A DNA stretch of 64,000 bases from Metaphire vulgaris (lineage: Eukaryota > Annelida > Clitellata > Crassiclitellata > Megascolecidae), in the NCBI GenBank assembly GCA_018105865.1, contig CM030834.1:6744668-6808667 (forward strand), written 5' to 3'. Made by a program: the position numbers and the translations under genes. Below the pieces are notes generated by a model that ran no database searches, had not been told where the DNA came from, and was given only the letters and a program-made list of their open reading frames with translations. Below are positions 10,284-31,536 of the stretch, in pieces. Within the stretch, counting starts at the first letter, position 1. Every line of letters begins with the position of its first letter.

Positions 10284-10430
10284 TGTCCGTCATTTTCCAT
10301 GCAGTCCTGCATTTTCTAGTCCTGCAATTGCCAGTCCTTCATTTTCCAGTCCTGCATTTTCACACCCGGCCCTGCGATCGATTTGGTCCGTCATTTTCCA
10401 GTTCTGCATTTTCCAGTCCTGCATTTTCAG
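10284..10430. repeat. Minisatellite, unit near TCCAGTCCTGCATTT
   Basis: Roughly eight imperfect 15-16-bp units containing GTCCTGCATTTTCCA occur, interrupted by a short GC segment (ACCCGGCCCTGCGATCG). Confidence 0.8.
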
Positions 10431-10556
10431 GCGACCCCGGCCAGCGCTCGTAATTCTTTTAGGCTTAGTAATTTAGTTAACCAGCCAATCGTCAAAATTT
10501 TTTGGCGAAATCAACATTTTCATTATGGCCTAAAAGTATGCGAAGTCGGGACAAGA

Positions 10557-10671
10557 ATATCATCATCATCGTCGTCATTATCATCATCGTCATCGTCATC
10601 ATCATCATCATCATCATCATCGTCGTCATCGTCGTCGTCATCGTGTTCGTCGTCGTCTTCATCGCCGACGG
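10557..10671. repeat. (TCA/TCG)n microsatellite
   Basis: Trinucleotide array of TCA and TCG units; open frames across it are artefacts. Confidence 0.95.
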
Positions 10672-10699
10672 CAACGTCCTTGTAACGTTTTTTGCTGAT

Positions 10700-12326
10700 A
10701 TGATTACGCGCCCGTTAAACTAAGCCGGAAAGTTCGGAAACAAAACGCACCAGCAGGCTACAGAAGCCGAGTGCGCATGCGCATCGATGTTTAAGCTAAA
10801 TCATATGCACTATCATCCACTATGAGTTAAATTAAGTAAATGAAGTTGTTTGTGAGTAAAAGAATTAGGTATTATGAAAAAGAATTAGGTATTATGATTT
10901 ATATTTACACCGTTTATTATTATTTAAAATTCTATATTTTACTGAATTATTTCATTCAAATTACCGTGAAGGAACTGCTTTCTTTCCCCATTGGTATTTA
11001 TTAGTGGTGAGTGCATGAACCGATGACTGCGTTGCTGTTTGCTCAAAAAACTGGCCGTATATACGGTGTACATTTAATTTGGAATTTCGATTACTAGTTA
11101 AATTAATAATTAAAACTAATATTTGAAACTTAATAGGTATGTGAATATGAGAACTTTTTTGGTTCTTTTATCTTTTTCTAATTTCAGCTGAACAACATTT
11201 CAATGATCGCCACCTAGCACTGCGCTGATGCGATATTCTCATCAAAATAGAAATTGTACACGTATTTTTTGTGTACGTTAAATGTACGTTAAGATCCTAC
11301 CGAACAATTGTTACCAATAGCAACGTCGCGCACGCCCAGCCCTCTGACGCTGCAATGATGACTAAACCGGTTCTACGAACAATTGTTACCAATGCAACTT
11401 GCCCTTTGATTAAATGACCCGGCATGAATGACCCACCTTTGGCTAAATAGCTATTCATCGTAAGGATTTGAGTCAACCAATTGAACGCTTGAAGGTAACA
11501 GACAGAGAGACATACAGATAAGAATCTTAATATTATAGATGTGAATATGAGAACTTTTTTTGGTTCTTTTATCTTTTCTTTTGAATGTGCTGCAGTGAAA
11601 TTAATTCTCATCAAAATAGAAATTGATTTTATGCTTGAATGTACCGGTAATATTCAGTGTACCGGTATAGCTGAAGTTAGCTGATAGCTGATACCTGAAC
11701 CAATGACAACAACAGTTCAGCTTAGTGGTAGATGTTGGGACAGGCACCCCAATGTGTCCGTCCACAAACTAACTGAAGTACTACTGTACCAGCGCATTTG
11801 CTGCACCGCAAACTTGCGCTTTATAAATGTTCGTAATAATCAGTCCACGCTTGTTTACACGCCCTTACATACACACAGAAACAGTTTTTGTAGTACAATA
11901 TCTACCACACACAGAAAAATGATGGCTGGTGACCTGTACTAAACGTGGTAAATATTCCACAATATATATATATATATATACCGGTATATCATATTTAAGA
12001 CTTGAAACAACAAAGCACCACATGGTTGGGGGCGCTGTGCTAAACGTGGTGAACAACCTACACTAAACAAAAAATTTTAAGTCTATTGTGGCAACAGTTG
12101 ATCGTTTTCTAATCTCATAGTTTGTGTATTATATTACTGCTGGAAATTCGTTGTGAATGTATTTGAAGCACTCTCCTTCACTATACAAAAATTGTCCTAT
12201 ATCAATTTTGGGCATTGACTGGAAACATGTGCTGTCTCCATGGACCTATATTTGGCTTCTACGGACTACTTTCGGCCAGCAGGCACCTGTCCCAACATCT
12301 ACCGGTATGGGTCATTTGATATTTCA
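10700..12326. other. Intergenic, duplicated segments, no gene
   Basis: Two internal repeats stand out. A segment starting GTGAATATGAGAACTTTTTT occurs at about 11142 and again at 11539, each followed by a CTCATCAAAATAGAAATT run; CGAACAATTGTTACCAAT also occurs twice (about 11302 and 11378). Separately, GGTAGATGTTGGGACAGG at 11727 is inverted at 12282-12303. A short TA array sits at 11960-11982. No coding signal was recognised. Confidence 0.55.
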
Positions 12327-13560
12327 TCATAGTAGCTCTGTTAAAATACAGTAGATGCCGAGATTCCGAACATAAATACTCAGCTGAAGGTCGAGGTCAT
12401 TTATCTGGAATTGAGTGGTAGGAAGCAGGTGCTGCTGTCTTTCAGTAGCGACCCATAGAATTTCCTTTTTTGCAGTATTGAGCTGAAGTCGATTGGACCT
12501 AAGCCTGATCGTCATCTCGGCAACACAGTTCAATATTCGTTGCTGCAGTTGTTGAGTAAAGGAAGGTTGACAACTCCAATAAATCTGATAGTTGTCGGCA
12601 TAAAGATGCGCGCACAGATCGTATTTATGGGCGATATTTAATAAGTCAGCCACATATAGAGCAAAGAGGATGGGTCCTAAGTAGGGCCTTGAGGGACCCC
12701 GCAAGTGGCGATATATTGCTCTGTCGTTGAGTTGGCGCAGTGTACTGAGTAGGTTCGTTGGTCGAGATAGGATGAGAACCATCGGTGTACAGTATTGCAA
12801 ATTCCATATGTTAATGTTAGCCTCTTCAGCAGTGTTTCATGATCTACTGTGCCAAACATTGAGGTGAGATATAGTAGTGTGAGCACTGTTATTTTTCCGG
12901 CGTCTAGCTCACGCAGTATATCAGCAATAACCTTCAGGACTGCTGTCTCTAGAGTTAGTTAGTTATAGGCTAATTTATATAGCGCTATTGTCCTAGCGGG
13001 CTAGAGTCAAGAGTGCTTTACATTGAATTAAATTAATGGTATGTTCGATATGCTGACTGCAGGTCAGGCAGTAGTTTGTAAGAAATGAGATAGTTAATGA
13101 GTTGGCTAGACACCAATCATTCCAGTAGCTTCAAGAGCATGAATGGATTAGAGATTGGCCTATACGATTGGGCATCTGTTGCATCTAGTTGTGTTTCTTG
13201 ATGCATGGTACTATGAAGGCTGATTTAAAGATGGTGGGTACTTTCCCAATAGCTGACAAGCAATTAAAGAGCTCTGTTACAAATGGAACTAGTATATCAG
13301 CACTCTCCTTGAATAGTCAGGTTGGCAGTGGGTCGCTGGAGCAGTGCTTGTGTGGAAGGGTGTGTATGGCTGCGGGTACTTCCGTCTTGGTCAGCATTCG
13401 GAAAGAGCTGAACGGAGCAATGAGGTTTTACGAGTGAGAACGTGGGAGGTTCATGCGTTGATGTGGTTGATCGTATCCCCCAATTTTCTCTTTGATAGAC
13501 TTGGCAAAGTGCGCTGCTGTAATTGAGTCGGGCACCGACGTTCACCCGCAGCCGAGTAGA
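12327..13560 (-). pseudogene. CR1/L2-like non-LTR reverse transcriptase, decayed
   Basis: Read on the minus strand, the upper part (about 13560-12960) carries stop-riddled RT motifs. From 12950 downward come ETAVLKVIADI, a TVDHETLLKRL segment, RWFSSYL, CGVPQG, LGPILFALYVADLL, HLYADNYQIY and RSNRLQLNTAKKEIL. These are the fingers and palm motifs of a non-LTR RT in the usual order. The catalytic YADD is YADN here, so the active site is lost as well as the frame. A 3'-tail-like piece interrupts it at about 12955-13027. Confidence 0.88.
12955..13027 (-). mobile_element. Retrotransposon 3'-tail fragment nested in the RT
   Basis: The segment with TTATATAGCGCTATTG and AAGAGTGCTTTACA is the reverse complement of the tail at about 62325-62400 (AGCGCTCTTGATC, ATAGCGCTATATAA). 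It interrupts the RT frame between ETAVLKV and the downstream YxGxSxL-type region. Confidence 0.55.
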
Positions 13561-14956
13561 GTGTCTAGGGTTCTCCAGTGGTGGCAGGGGGAGGACTGTT
13601 CAGTATCCACTTTATGGTTCCAGAAGGACTCTTTCTGACAAAGAAGTCACCTATATTCCTTGCGTTGCAGTTCCTAGCTAGCGATAGCTGAGACAGTGCA
13701 TCTTGAGATTGCACCCGGCGCTTGAGACGCTCTTTCCCACTCTTATTATATTATGTATATAATGTATGGGATAATACCTCAAGCACATGCACAGTTCATT
13801 CTTAATTTAATTTCCAGTATTCAGAACAAGAATATGAACAGTCATTGAGTATTAGATCAAATGAGACTTAACTCTTTTGAGGCAGAATTATAAGTTATCT
13901 AATATTTGTGTTACTAACTTAAACCAGTTGTTGATTGTATGTTAAGGTAATGAGAAGACCATAACAGTGACCAGAATATCACTGACAAACTGTGATTATA
14001 CAAATTTAATGAATGTAGCAAGAGACGATGATAGAACTGGGGTGCAAAAAAGAATACCTTTATAAATTATTTTGTGAATCATTTTGTCAGTTTGATTGTT
14101 AATTTTTAATTAAAGATCACGTTTTGTAATAAAGAATTTTTAAAAAACCCTGAAAAATCAGTGTTGCCAGATACTATTTAAAAACCCGCAACTGTTGGTC
14201 CAGTAAGTTGCCCAAAACCCGCCCAAAGGCTGCTAGTACAGCACAATTTAGCAAGTAAGTAAGTAAGTAATAACTTTAATTGAGGCATGACAATCCTGAT
14301 CATAAATACTGAAATATACATTTAAAATTAAAAATTACATTTAAAATATACATTTAATCTCCATGGTTGAATCAGAATCGATGATCCGCATATTGTCGAT
14401 TCTGATTACACGGTTTTTGACATTAATTGGTGATTTCCGATACAATAATTGGTTATGCCCTATGAGAAAATAATCCCTTTATGGTGTCCTTGAAACCGCT
14501 CAGCAGTCCCCTATGGGATCGTGGACTCCAGTTTGGGAACCACTGGTTTAATTGGTTTGAGAGGATTAATTTATATATTCTAAATCTTGTATCATTTGCT
14601 TTCAAAATAAGATAATATTAATTAGAACTTAATTATTTAGAATGAAATTAATTAGAATTACAACCTGTTTGCTCCTCTTAATATTTGAGCCATTCAGCAT
14701 TTTTATTTAGTCATTTGATATATTTTGTCTGTTTAGAATTTCTGATTTCGGGAAGCAACTATTAGTTATTACCGATGTAAGAAATGGATTTATTTTATAT
14801 TTTCAGGTGAATCGTATTTAGCATTTGATGGTGGATTTTGAAATCTGATGAAGCATATAAACCAGTTATTTCTATTTGGCTTTGCTGTGATATACAGTAG
14901 AGATACACTTCTAAATGTTGGTAAGAATGGTCTGTTGAAACATAAAAATCACTCAT
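13561..14956. other. Region upstream of the first recognised CAMSAP exon
   Basis: No coding exon recognised. A hAT-type end starts at about 14158 (CAGTGTTGCCAGATACT), a (TAAG)n-like run is at 14252-14270, and another hAT-type end finishes at about 14543 (CCAGTTTGGGAACCACTGG). I found no calponin-homology sequence. Confidence 0.5.
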
Positions 14957-24227
<9,271 letters not shown>

Positions 24228-26349
24228 GCTGTGGTGTTGTATATTTAGTGGCTAGAATGTTTATTTTTGATCTGATCACTAGAAAGACTATTTCTGACTG
24301 TAAAAGTCACAGTGGATGTCAGAATTCATTATATGCAATGGAACTAAATCTGTTAAGAGTTTTGAATTTCTAAGATGTCTTGTCTTTTGAGTTTGATAAC
24401 TGATGCCAGATTGTGATTGGTGGTTGGTTAATTTGTCAGGAATTAGTAATTTAATTAGTAAGCATCTGCCTTTAATTCTGTTTTTACTTTTATTCTTCTG
24501 TGCATTCACTTGCCTCAACAACTTATAGCATTATATAAATTGAACTTATATTGTTAAAGTGTCTAAATTGTTTGTCTGCTTACGTTTTTTGTGTTCTGCG
24601 ATGTACAGTTGAATTTTTTTAGTTAGTATAAAAATATTAGACATAAATCTCAAAAGTCAAAGTTGATCAGTGTCTTACTATTTACATAGTGTGTGTTTGA
24701 AGTTGATATCCTGATGGAACTAGCTTTTATTTCATCGTGGATTCTTGAATATTTCTCTTATTGTATGTAATGACACAAGGCTTTTTGTGCATGTTGCATC
24801 CAACTAAATGTCAGTGGAATACAGGAGTCCCTGTGTTTAGTTGATTTCCTGCTGTTTATATGTATGTATTTCTGATAGTGAAGTTCCTTTATCTTTACCA
24901 AAATCAGAGCTCAGCTTGGTTTCTTTTGCAAGCTCTGTGTTATTTAAAATATTGGTCATTTTGAATAAAACCATTGCTTACAACAAAATTAGTTTTTTGT
25001 GTTAATTCAGAAGAGTATAATTTGAATAATATGATTTTTAAAGCACATAAATGATTTAGGTATAAAGTTATCAACAATTTCAGTTAGTTGGCCAGCAATT
25101 TTATGGATTGATTCAATTTAGAATCTAAAGCTTTATTTTCTATTTTATGGGCATTTTATTGGTGTTTAGTACTCATTTACATATAGCAAGTAATGCTGCA
25201 TCTTAAGTATTCTTTGATTTTAGACACCTTATCAATCTAATCTCGGTGTTTTGTAAAATGAATTTTTATTGTAAACTGAGTTTTGTTGTCAGCATTGATT
25301 ATTTCTGTCAAATATGTATGTTTACTCGTAATTATTTATTTATTGAAAAGTGGTTGGTAATTAATTCTTACCAGCTTTTCAGTTATTAGTTTTCTACTTG
25401 CAGTTATGCATTTGTTTTCTAATGGTGATGTGTAAATAAATTTTAACATTTCAGAAAGCTAATCTATGTTTGAAAGTCCGCTGTACACGGGTAATATCTG
25501 CACCAATGCTTTGCTATTTTATGAAGAATTGAGGTTTTATTCTTGAATATTTATTAGTAGCTGCTCAACTTTGCAGTGACAGAAATGAAATTTTGTGCTG
25601 TCTAAATTAAATTGAACCTGTTTAAAATTTTGAAATTTGCACCTGTGAAACAAAATTAATAGTGTAACTGAATTTTGCAATAGTAGGGAAATCCTATCCT
25701 ATTGTCTAGTTGTGCAACGAATGGACATTGTTTACATTTCTGTATTTGTGTCTATTGAATTTATGAGTTGTATTGAAAGTGTTTATTTTTGACGATTAAG
25801 GAGTGAAGCTCACTGTAATGGAGGTTTTCAGATTCTTAGACCCTTTATGACAATGGAGTTTGAATTCTTGACCAATGATCTGCAAGTCTGTACTTTACAA
25901 TCCATTGGTTTGAGTAAGTTATGAGCAGCCAATATTCGGTCAAGTCTATTAAAGACCATTTTGACATAATGATATGCATATGTATGCTTTGTGATGCCTC
26001 AGAGCTATCAAAATGTAGAGGACAATCCTACTACTTAAATTTAACTTGCTTGTCCAGGGGAATTTTAACAAAGACAATTAGGCCTAATAAAAGGGGTGCA
26101 GAGCAGGATGACAAGCAGGGCATTAAGAAAATGCATTTTAATTATTTAAAATTCAAACTTCTAGCATATAACAATCTTAACGTCTATTTGTGGTGAAATT
26201 CAACTCTTAGTCTTCTATCAGTTAATGAAGATGATAACTCAGAACATACGTTCAACTGTCAAGCATTTCATAAGCAATTATTATAAAGTGTTTTCAAACA
26301 CTGAAAGTCTCAAACAAGGTCCTCAAAACTACACAGGTGATGAGATGAG
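24228..26349 (+). other. CAMSAP 3' UTR and downstream intergenic sequence
   Basis: After the TAA at 24225-24227 the sequence is AT-rich with no coding signal or recognisable transposon until 26350. The transcript end is not resolved from sequence; AATAAA hexamers occur at 24964-24969 and near 25435. Confidence 0.5.
24964..24969 (+). promoter_or_regulatory. Candidate poly(A) signal for CAMSAP
   Basis: AATAAA about 740 bases after the stop codon. Such hexamers are common by chance in AT-rich sequence, so this is only a candidate. Confidence 0.3.
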
Positions 26350-26714
26350 CAGTGGCGGTTCCAGGAATTCTGGTGGGGAATGAAAAAAATTTGTAGGAAG
26401 TTGGTTGGTGGAGAGATGCAAAGTTTTAAAAGAAATGACAGAAAAATGGTAATTCTTTGTGGTGTTTTTACCCACTAAATGTTAATAAATCTTGCCGGAA
26501 AAGGCTGACAAGTAAAAAAAATCATACGCAGTAGTTTATTAAAATTTACTGCAAAAATAGGTTGACAAGAAAGGAAAAGGTCATCCACATCCACGGTATT
26601 AAGTTCACTGAATGCAAAAATTATATTATAAAAACTTACAAAAAATATGTTGACAAGCAAAAAACTCCGGTGGGGGATGCATCCCCAGTCATCAACATGG
26701 TGGAACCACCACTG
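26350..26714. mobile_element. Miniature hAT element (365 bp)
   Basis: Termini CAGTGGCGGTTCCA and the complement of CAGTGGTGGTTCCA are flanked by a perfect 8-bp duplication GAGATGAG (26342-26349 and 26715-26722). It contains three copies of the TGACAAGCAAAAAAGGTCAT-like motif at 26505-26527, 26562-26586 and 26650-26668. It is related to the element at 51683-52031 (shared GGGATGCATCCCCAGTCATC). Confidence 0.92.
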
Positions 26715-26976
26715 GAGATGAGTAGGCCTAATGGGCCTACAATAGAAAATCAGCCAATTTTCAATGTCGATTTTAAAATGCTAAAGGGGTCCTCTGTGTG
26801 TGTGTGTGTGGCCAAACATATCCTTATTACATTATGGACACTGGATAGTCCTTATCTTATTTACTTACAAGCCTATCACAATACAGATAACTGAGGGATT
26901 GTTATTTAATAGTTATTTTATGCCATTGCTGGTTGAAATTTAGTCAATTTTTGTGCAATACAGTGTATGTAATGTG

Positions 26977-27505
26977 CCGTATTATCTCGGGTATAATACG
27001 CAGCCGTGTATAATACACACCCTGAGTTTCGAAATTTATCATAATGCAAAATCTTTAAACCTATGTATAATACGCACCTGAAATTTTGAAAACCATATAA
27101 TAATAGCTCCCCATTTCTGGTACTATGTGTCACAAATAAATGACCCCACTTTTGGTACCATTTGTAGCGAATTTACAAATAGCATCTTCGGTATAAAAAC
27201 CATGTCAATAACCTTCCACGACGTTAGCAAAGTATATTAAACAAATCTTCTCTGCTCTAGCATCACGAATAAATGACCCCACTTCTGGTACCATTTCTAG
27301 CAGGTTATGGTCAGGGTTAGGCTAAGGTCAGGTTTCCGTCCGAACAACCATTACACTTCACTGGGGTCCGGATAACGGGAAAGTACCATAGCATTGGTTC
27401 TGCGTTTGACTGAAGAATGAAAAAAATTTATTCCTATGCATAATACACACCCAGAATTTTTAGCATTTTTGGAAAAAAGTGCGTATTATACCCGAGATAA
27501 TACAG
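26977..27505. mobile_element. 529-bp element with about 25-bp GTATTATCTCGGG termini
   Basis: The left end contains GTATTATCTCGGGTATAATA and the right end is its exact complement; the inverted repeats are about 25 bp. Shortened copies (GTATAATACACACC) recur just inside both ends. A direct repeat including ATAAATGACCCCACTT occurs at about 27136 and 27269. There is no open frame. No clear target-site duplication was found, so the superfamily is unassigned. Confidence 0.8.
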
Positions 27506-28170
27506 TAGTTGTTTCATTATTGCATATTTATGCCTTTGGCAAGAATTGCATATTTTTGTAGTTTTAGGTTTATCATGGCTGTAATAGGCCTACAGTTGTG
27601 AAATTTCAGTTACATACTCAATGTGTTTGATTAGCATAGAAATTGGCAAGAGAAAGTAATTTAAGTTTGTATTTTGCAAGTGGAGCATTACTTTGTCTAT
27701 TTTCAGCTGAATTCATGAATCGACGCGGCCTTATTTTGATTCTCCATAGTTTCTAGTATGATGATTGTTGTATTATTAGCATGGCTTTTTCTGGAAAAAA
27801 TTGCCAGTTTGCAATATTATGTAAACGTTTATATAAAATTCTATGCAGCGATCATAGCAGACAGCGATCATAACAGAAGTGGATACGGCCAAGTTTGGTC
27901 CGTGTATAAAAACAGTTTGCAATATTATGTAAGCGTTTAGGCCCAACATTCCGGAGTGAAACTTAAATGTTTGTGAGAAAAAACACCAAGGAGTTCATTT
28001 CTCATTATGCAAAAAAAACTAGTTTCAAGATTTTCTGGTACGCCATTCTGGCTAATTCCGTCACAAAAACACTGATCAATTAATAGTGATGTACAGTTTT
28101 TTTAAATTTTTTGCTTTTCAGGTTTTTTGGAGAGTTGATAAATTTTTTTCTGGGACCCTCTCAAAACATA
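27506..28170. other. Intergenic, no gene
   Basis: AT-rich sequence without coding signal. A short direct repeat containing AGTTTGCAATATTATGTAA occurs at about 27807 and 27914, with TATAAAA nearby in both. Confidence 0.5.
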
Positions 28171-28467
28171 ATGACAAGCAAAACGGTCATCCTTGTATCT
28201 TCCCCTCTCCAAATACCCTGACAAGCTGAAAAAAGGAAACAAAGTCGTAACTTTAAAAATTTTGTGTTGCGTTACGTCACATTTACGGGACCCCTTCCCC
28301 TCGTCACACTTCGTAACAAATGTCCGGACCCCTCCCCTAGGCGCGTTACGTCATTTGTGGACGAGCCCTTAGTGCTGTTGGTTACTTTTTTAGTAATTGT
28401 ACTTTTTCATAACCACAATTTTTCAGAGGGTGCAATTGCACCACCTTGTACCACCCTCCGGACGCCC
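28171..28467. mobile_element. Partial miniature hAT-like element
   Basis: Two copies of the TGACAAGCAAAAAAGGTCAT motif (28171-28192 and 28218-28238) occur within a segment that shares CCTCTCCAAATACCCTGACA with the element at 23483. The right side ends in CCGGACGCCCATG. The left terminus and duplication were not found, so the limits are approximate. Confidence 0.5.
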
Positions 28468-28609
28468 ATGGATTCAACCACCAAAAAAGCCGCTGGAAAG
28501 TTTAGTATTTCTGGGGTTCATGTGAACAGAGAAAAAATTATTCCACTGCCAGTGGTTCCTGTTGCTGGTGAAGCCAGAAAGGAAATAGCTGAGCAGGCAG
28601 CTCTTGGCT

Positions 28610-28860
28610 CAGAGCCGTAGCTAAAGTATTTGGCGCCTGGGGAAGGTATAAATTGTTCGCTCCCAATATAGTTTGAAAACTGGAAAACAGGCGATTACCT
28701 TTTTTCCTGAAGAGTAATAGAGTAGATAAATTACAGTAGTTAGCAGTGATAACCTTTTTGCTTGTCATACATACTGGCAATGCCTTTAGCGGGCGTTTTT
28801 TACTTCTTAAATGTAAAACTCCCGTCGTGAATAAAACCAAGGCATTGATTCTGGCGCCCC
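28610..28860. mobile_element. Partial hAT-like element (CAGAGCCGTAGC end)
   Basis: It begins CAGAGCCGTAGCTAAAG, with GGCGCCTGGGG just inside. An inverted motif copy lies at 28748-28768, and GGCGCCCCTCCC is near 28852. No matching terminus or duplication was seen; the end given is approximate. Confidence 0.45.
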
Positions 28861-29013
28861 TCCCATGACGGCGCCCGGAGCAGTGTGGGGAACATTAGGG
28901 GGAACATGGCGAGCAGTGGGGGAACATGATGAGCAGTGGGAGGAACATGACGAGCAGTTGGGGGGGGGGGACATGTGAAATGTATGGTTTAATAAAACTA
29001 AAAACTTAAAACT

Positions 29014-29110
29014 TAGCATGATTTAAAGCGGAATAGTAGGCATTACTGTCTGCGTGAAAGCCACTATAGGGGCACTAACGGGGCTTGAACCCGCTCCGTC
29101 AGCCTGCAAC
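29014..29110 (-). mobile_element. tRNA-like SINE, copy C
   Basis: On the minus strand it reads GCTGACGGAGCGGGTTCAAG, CCCCGTTAGTGCCCC, then GACAGTAATGCCT and TTTAAATCATGC. GGTTCAAGC resembles an RNA polymerase III B box. It matches the copies at 41829-41955 and 46391-46494. The A-box half is missing or outside the matched part. Confidence 0.75.
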
Positions 29111-29195
29111 AATTGAAAATCTACAACTAAATTCAAGCAACTATCATTAACACTAATACAGAGTTGCCATGGCAGGAATTGACACAGATGTCTTG

Positions 29196-29465
29196 TCAGT
29201 TTTTTGCCAGTTGGTGCATCTGAGGCAGCATGTCGTCCATCGCATACCCAAGAGATGAAAGTGTATGAATACCGAGTTGATTTCTAACTGGTGCATCATT
29301 TATATTCATGCACGAGAAGCCCCACTCACATTCAGCTGATGAGATAGGCAGAATTTGAATTCTACTGAGTAGGCTACTGAAGCAAGCACATTGCCAATTA
29401 CTTTCACATTGTTCTTCTTGGACTGTCGGAACCGATCCAAGGCTAGTGACGGATCTTCTTTGCAC
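29196..29465 (-). pseudogene. hAT-family transposase C-terminal fragment
   Basis: The frame contains LLSRIQILPISSAECEWGFS, then CMNINDAPVRNQL. This is the C-terminal dimerisation region of a hAT transposase lineage different from the one at 8819-9058. It is an isolated fragment of about 90 residues without the catalytic core. Confidence 0.8.
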
Positions 29466-29522
29466 AGTTCTCCTAGGTAAACTATTGCTCTGTCAAAGAT
29501 TAAGATGATTATATGTCCCCAG

Positions 29523-29699
29523 CATTAGCGTCGCCACGGGGGGGTCAATGGGGCAACTTCCCCCAACCTGACTTCAGACCACCTATCAGATTCGCGCAAA
29601 TCCGGTAAGAAAGGTTTTTGTGGGTGGGGTGGGGTGAGGGTAAGGCATATGACACGCCAGCCCCGTTCCCCCAACTCAAAATTCCTGGCGACGCCACTG
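29523..29699. mobile_element. Miniature hAT element (177 bp)
   Basis: Ends CATTAGCGTCGCCA and the complement of CAGTGGCGTCGCCA are flanked by a perfect 8-bp duplication GTCCCCAG (29515-29522 and 29700-29707). Confidence 0.9.
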
Positions 29700-29707
29700 G
29701 TCCCCAG

Positions 29708-30525
29708 TTACTACCGAACATCAAGTTTAATTCTTTTACTCATGCTCGGCGCGATGCACCCAACAAATTTTCTCTCTCTGCTGACGGTGAATGCATTTAT
29801 CTGTCACAGTCACAGTGGGGAATGGTAGATTGACTTCCCTGGCTGGGATGTCAGTAGCCACCTCAGTGGGGGGATGTAGTTGGGCAGTGGATTCCCCACT
29901 TCTCCCCTACAAATCGCGCCTGCTTGGGACTATAGAGCCGGTTTCACCACAATAGCTATAGCCAAAGTTTAGTGATCATCTGGGTAAGGTTAATTGCAGA
30001 GATCAGTTAGAACATTTGCATACTCTGGACTTTATTGTGCAGGACAGAGCGTTTGGAAAATATTTTCACTCTGCTACAATTAGCCTAGTTAATTAGTTCG
30101 TATTAGAATCGAAATTAACACATTTTTTGACTTTTTAATTAAAATTTTCATATCTTTCTTCCGCTAGAGTCTTCAAATCATCAATCAGATTTCTTGTTTC
30201 GCGTTCAGATTGGAGCGCCTTTCCTGTCCAGGGATTGCATTGTAAAAACGAAATAAGGGGCTTCGTTTCGTCTTCAGTGAGGTTAAAAGCTTTCGATATT
30301 TTGTTCTTGCACATTTTGCACAGTCTAAACTCTAAAGCTAACAAAGTAATTTACACATCAGACGCTCTGCTATCCCTTTAGGCTATAATTCACATATTTT
30401 GCTCGCTCTGTTTATTATAGGCATAGATGCTCTTATGAAGTCGGAGCAAACCAATCGAACGCAGTGGCGATCTCCTTCAACGCATGCCTTCAACTTCAGC
30501 AGTAATGACGACGAAATGTCGTAGA
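29708..30525. other. Intergenic, no confident gene
   Basis: Only short open frames occur. A minus-strand frame at 30135-30344 (FNLTEDETKPLISFLQCNPW) looks protein-like but I do not recognise it. Confidence 0.4.
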
Positions 30526-30709
30526 CAGTGGCGGCTCCAGGATTTGGCAAGTGGGGGCGTTGGGGTGGCAACTTCTAATTATGGGGGCCAACCATTTATT
30601 GTTAGTTATGTAGTATTAAGTATAGGGTCCCAAAAGGAGGGCCACTGGGGGGGCCAGGCACTCAATAGGGAGGCACGGCCCCCCGGGTCCCCATGTGGGG
30701 CCGCCACTG
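30526..30709. mobile_element. Miniature hAT element (184 bp)
   Basis: Termini CAGTGGCGGCTCCAGG and GGGGCCGCCACTG are flanked by a perfect 8-bp duplication GTCGTAGA (30518-30525 and 30710-30717). The interior is GC-rich with runs of G and CCCCCCGGG. Confidence 0.93.
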
Positions 30710-30850
30710 GTCGTAGAGACAGAATCGAGTCGACGTTTCGTGGATTCCATAATATTTGCTCACATTTACGGGAAGAGCAATACTCAGAAGAGAGCGATTA
30801 TGATAGCCGGCTATCATTGCCTTCTCTATGCGCACACACCCACACAAGAG

Positions 30851-30851
<1 letters not shown>

Positions 30852-30923
<72 letters not shown>
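30852..30923. repeat. (CA)n microsatellite
   Basis: Long CA run; open frames across it are repeat artefacts. Confidence 0.95.
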
Positions 30924-30927
<4 letters not shown>

Positions 30928-31172
30928 TCGCTGCTGACCCGGTACGGCCGGTAGAAGGCCGTGAGTGTTATCAGTTGTGGGGGTAGGGTGATTGTCGATA
31001 AGCTGCTACATAGTCTGTAAAAGCGCTTCGAATCTCGAGATTTTACTATAATATTAGGTCAACCCTAAATTACCCTAATTTTTCGGCAAGATCCCATTAG
31101 GGATCTCACGACGCTCTCCCAAACCCTGGTTGGATCTGGAAAGTCGGTCTGTAGAATCTTGGTGTGGCCAGG

Positions 31173-31475
31173 CAGTGTTTATTCTAGCCACCTTGACATT
31201 GGGGGGATTTCGAAATGTTTGGGGGGACAAGGTCTGAGTCTCCAAAGGGATGGCAAAATCCTTGACAAGCAAAAAAGGTTATCTTCCTTCTTCCTTTTGA
31301 AATGTGGGTCCTTACATTTTCCCCTCTCCAAACAAATAAAAATCCCCGTCGTCACACTTTTGGGGAGAAATTTCCACCCCCATGCAACATATAATTTTTT
31401 TTGGGGGGGGTGAGAATTTTAAAACTTTGGGGAGGGAAAATTCCTCCCTCCAGAGAAGGCCTAGAATAAACACTG
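31173..31475. mobile_element. Miniature hAT element (303 bp, CAGTGTTTATTCTAG ends)
   Basis: Inverted ends CAGTGTTTATTCTAGCC and GGCCTAGAATAAACACTG are flanked by a perfect 8-bp duplication TGGCCAGG (31165-31172 and 31476-31483). One copy of the TGACAAGCAAAAAAGGTTAT motif lies at 31262-31283. The family is shared with 44536-44710 and 44830-44999. Confidence 0.93.
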
Positions 31476-31536
31476 TGGCCAGGGTTCGAGTAATGGGGCA
31501 CATTACTCGAACTGAGTAATGTGAAAGTTGAAATAG

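Noticed and set aside
30840..30924. CRISPR-like or satellite array
   Set aside because: It is a pure CA dinucleotide run; no spacers. No CRISPR signal anywhere in the window.
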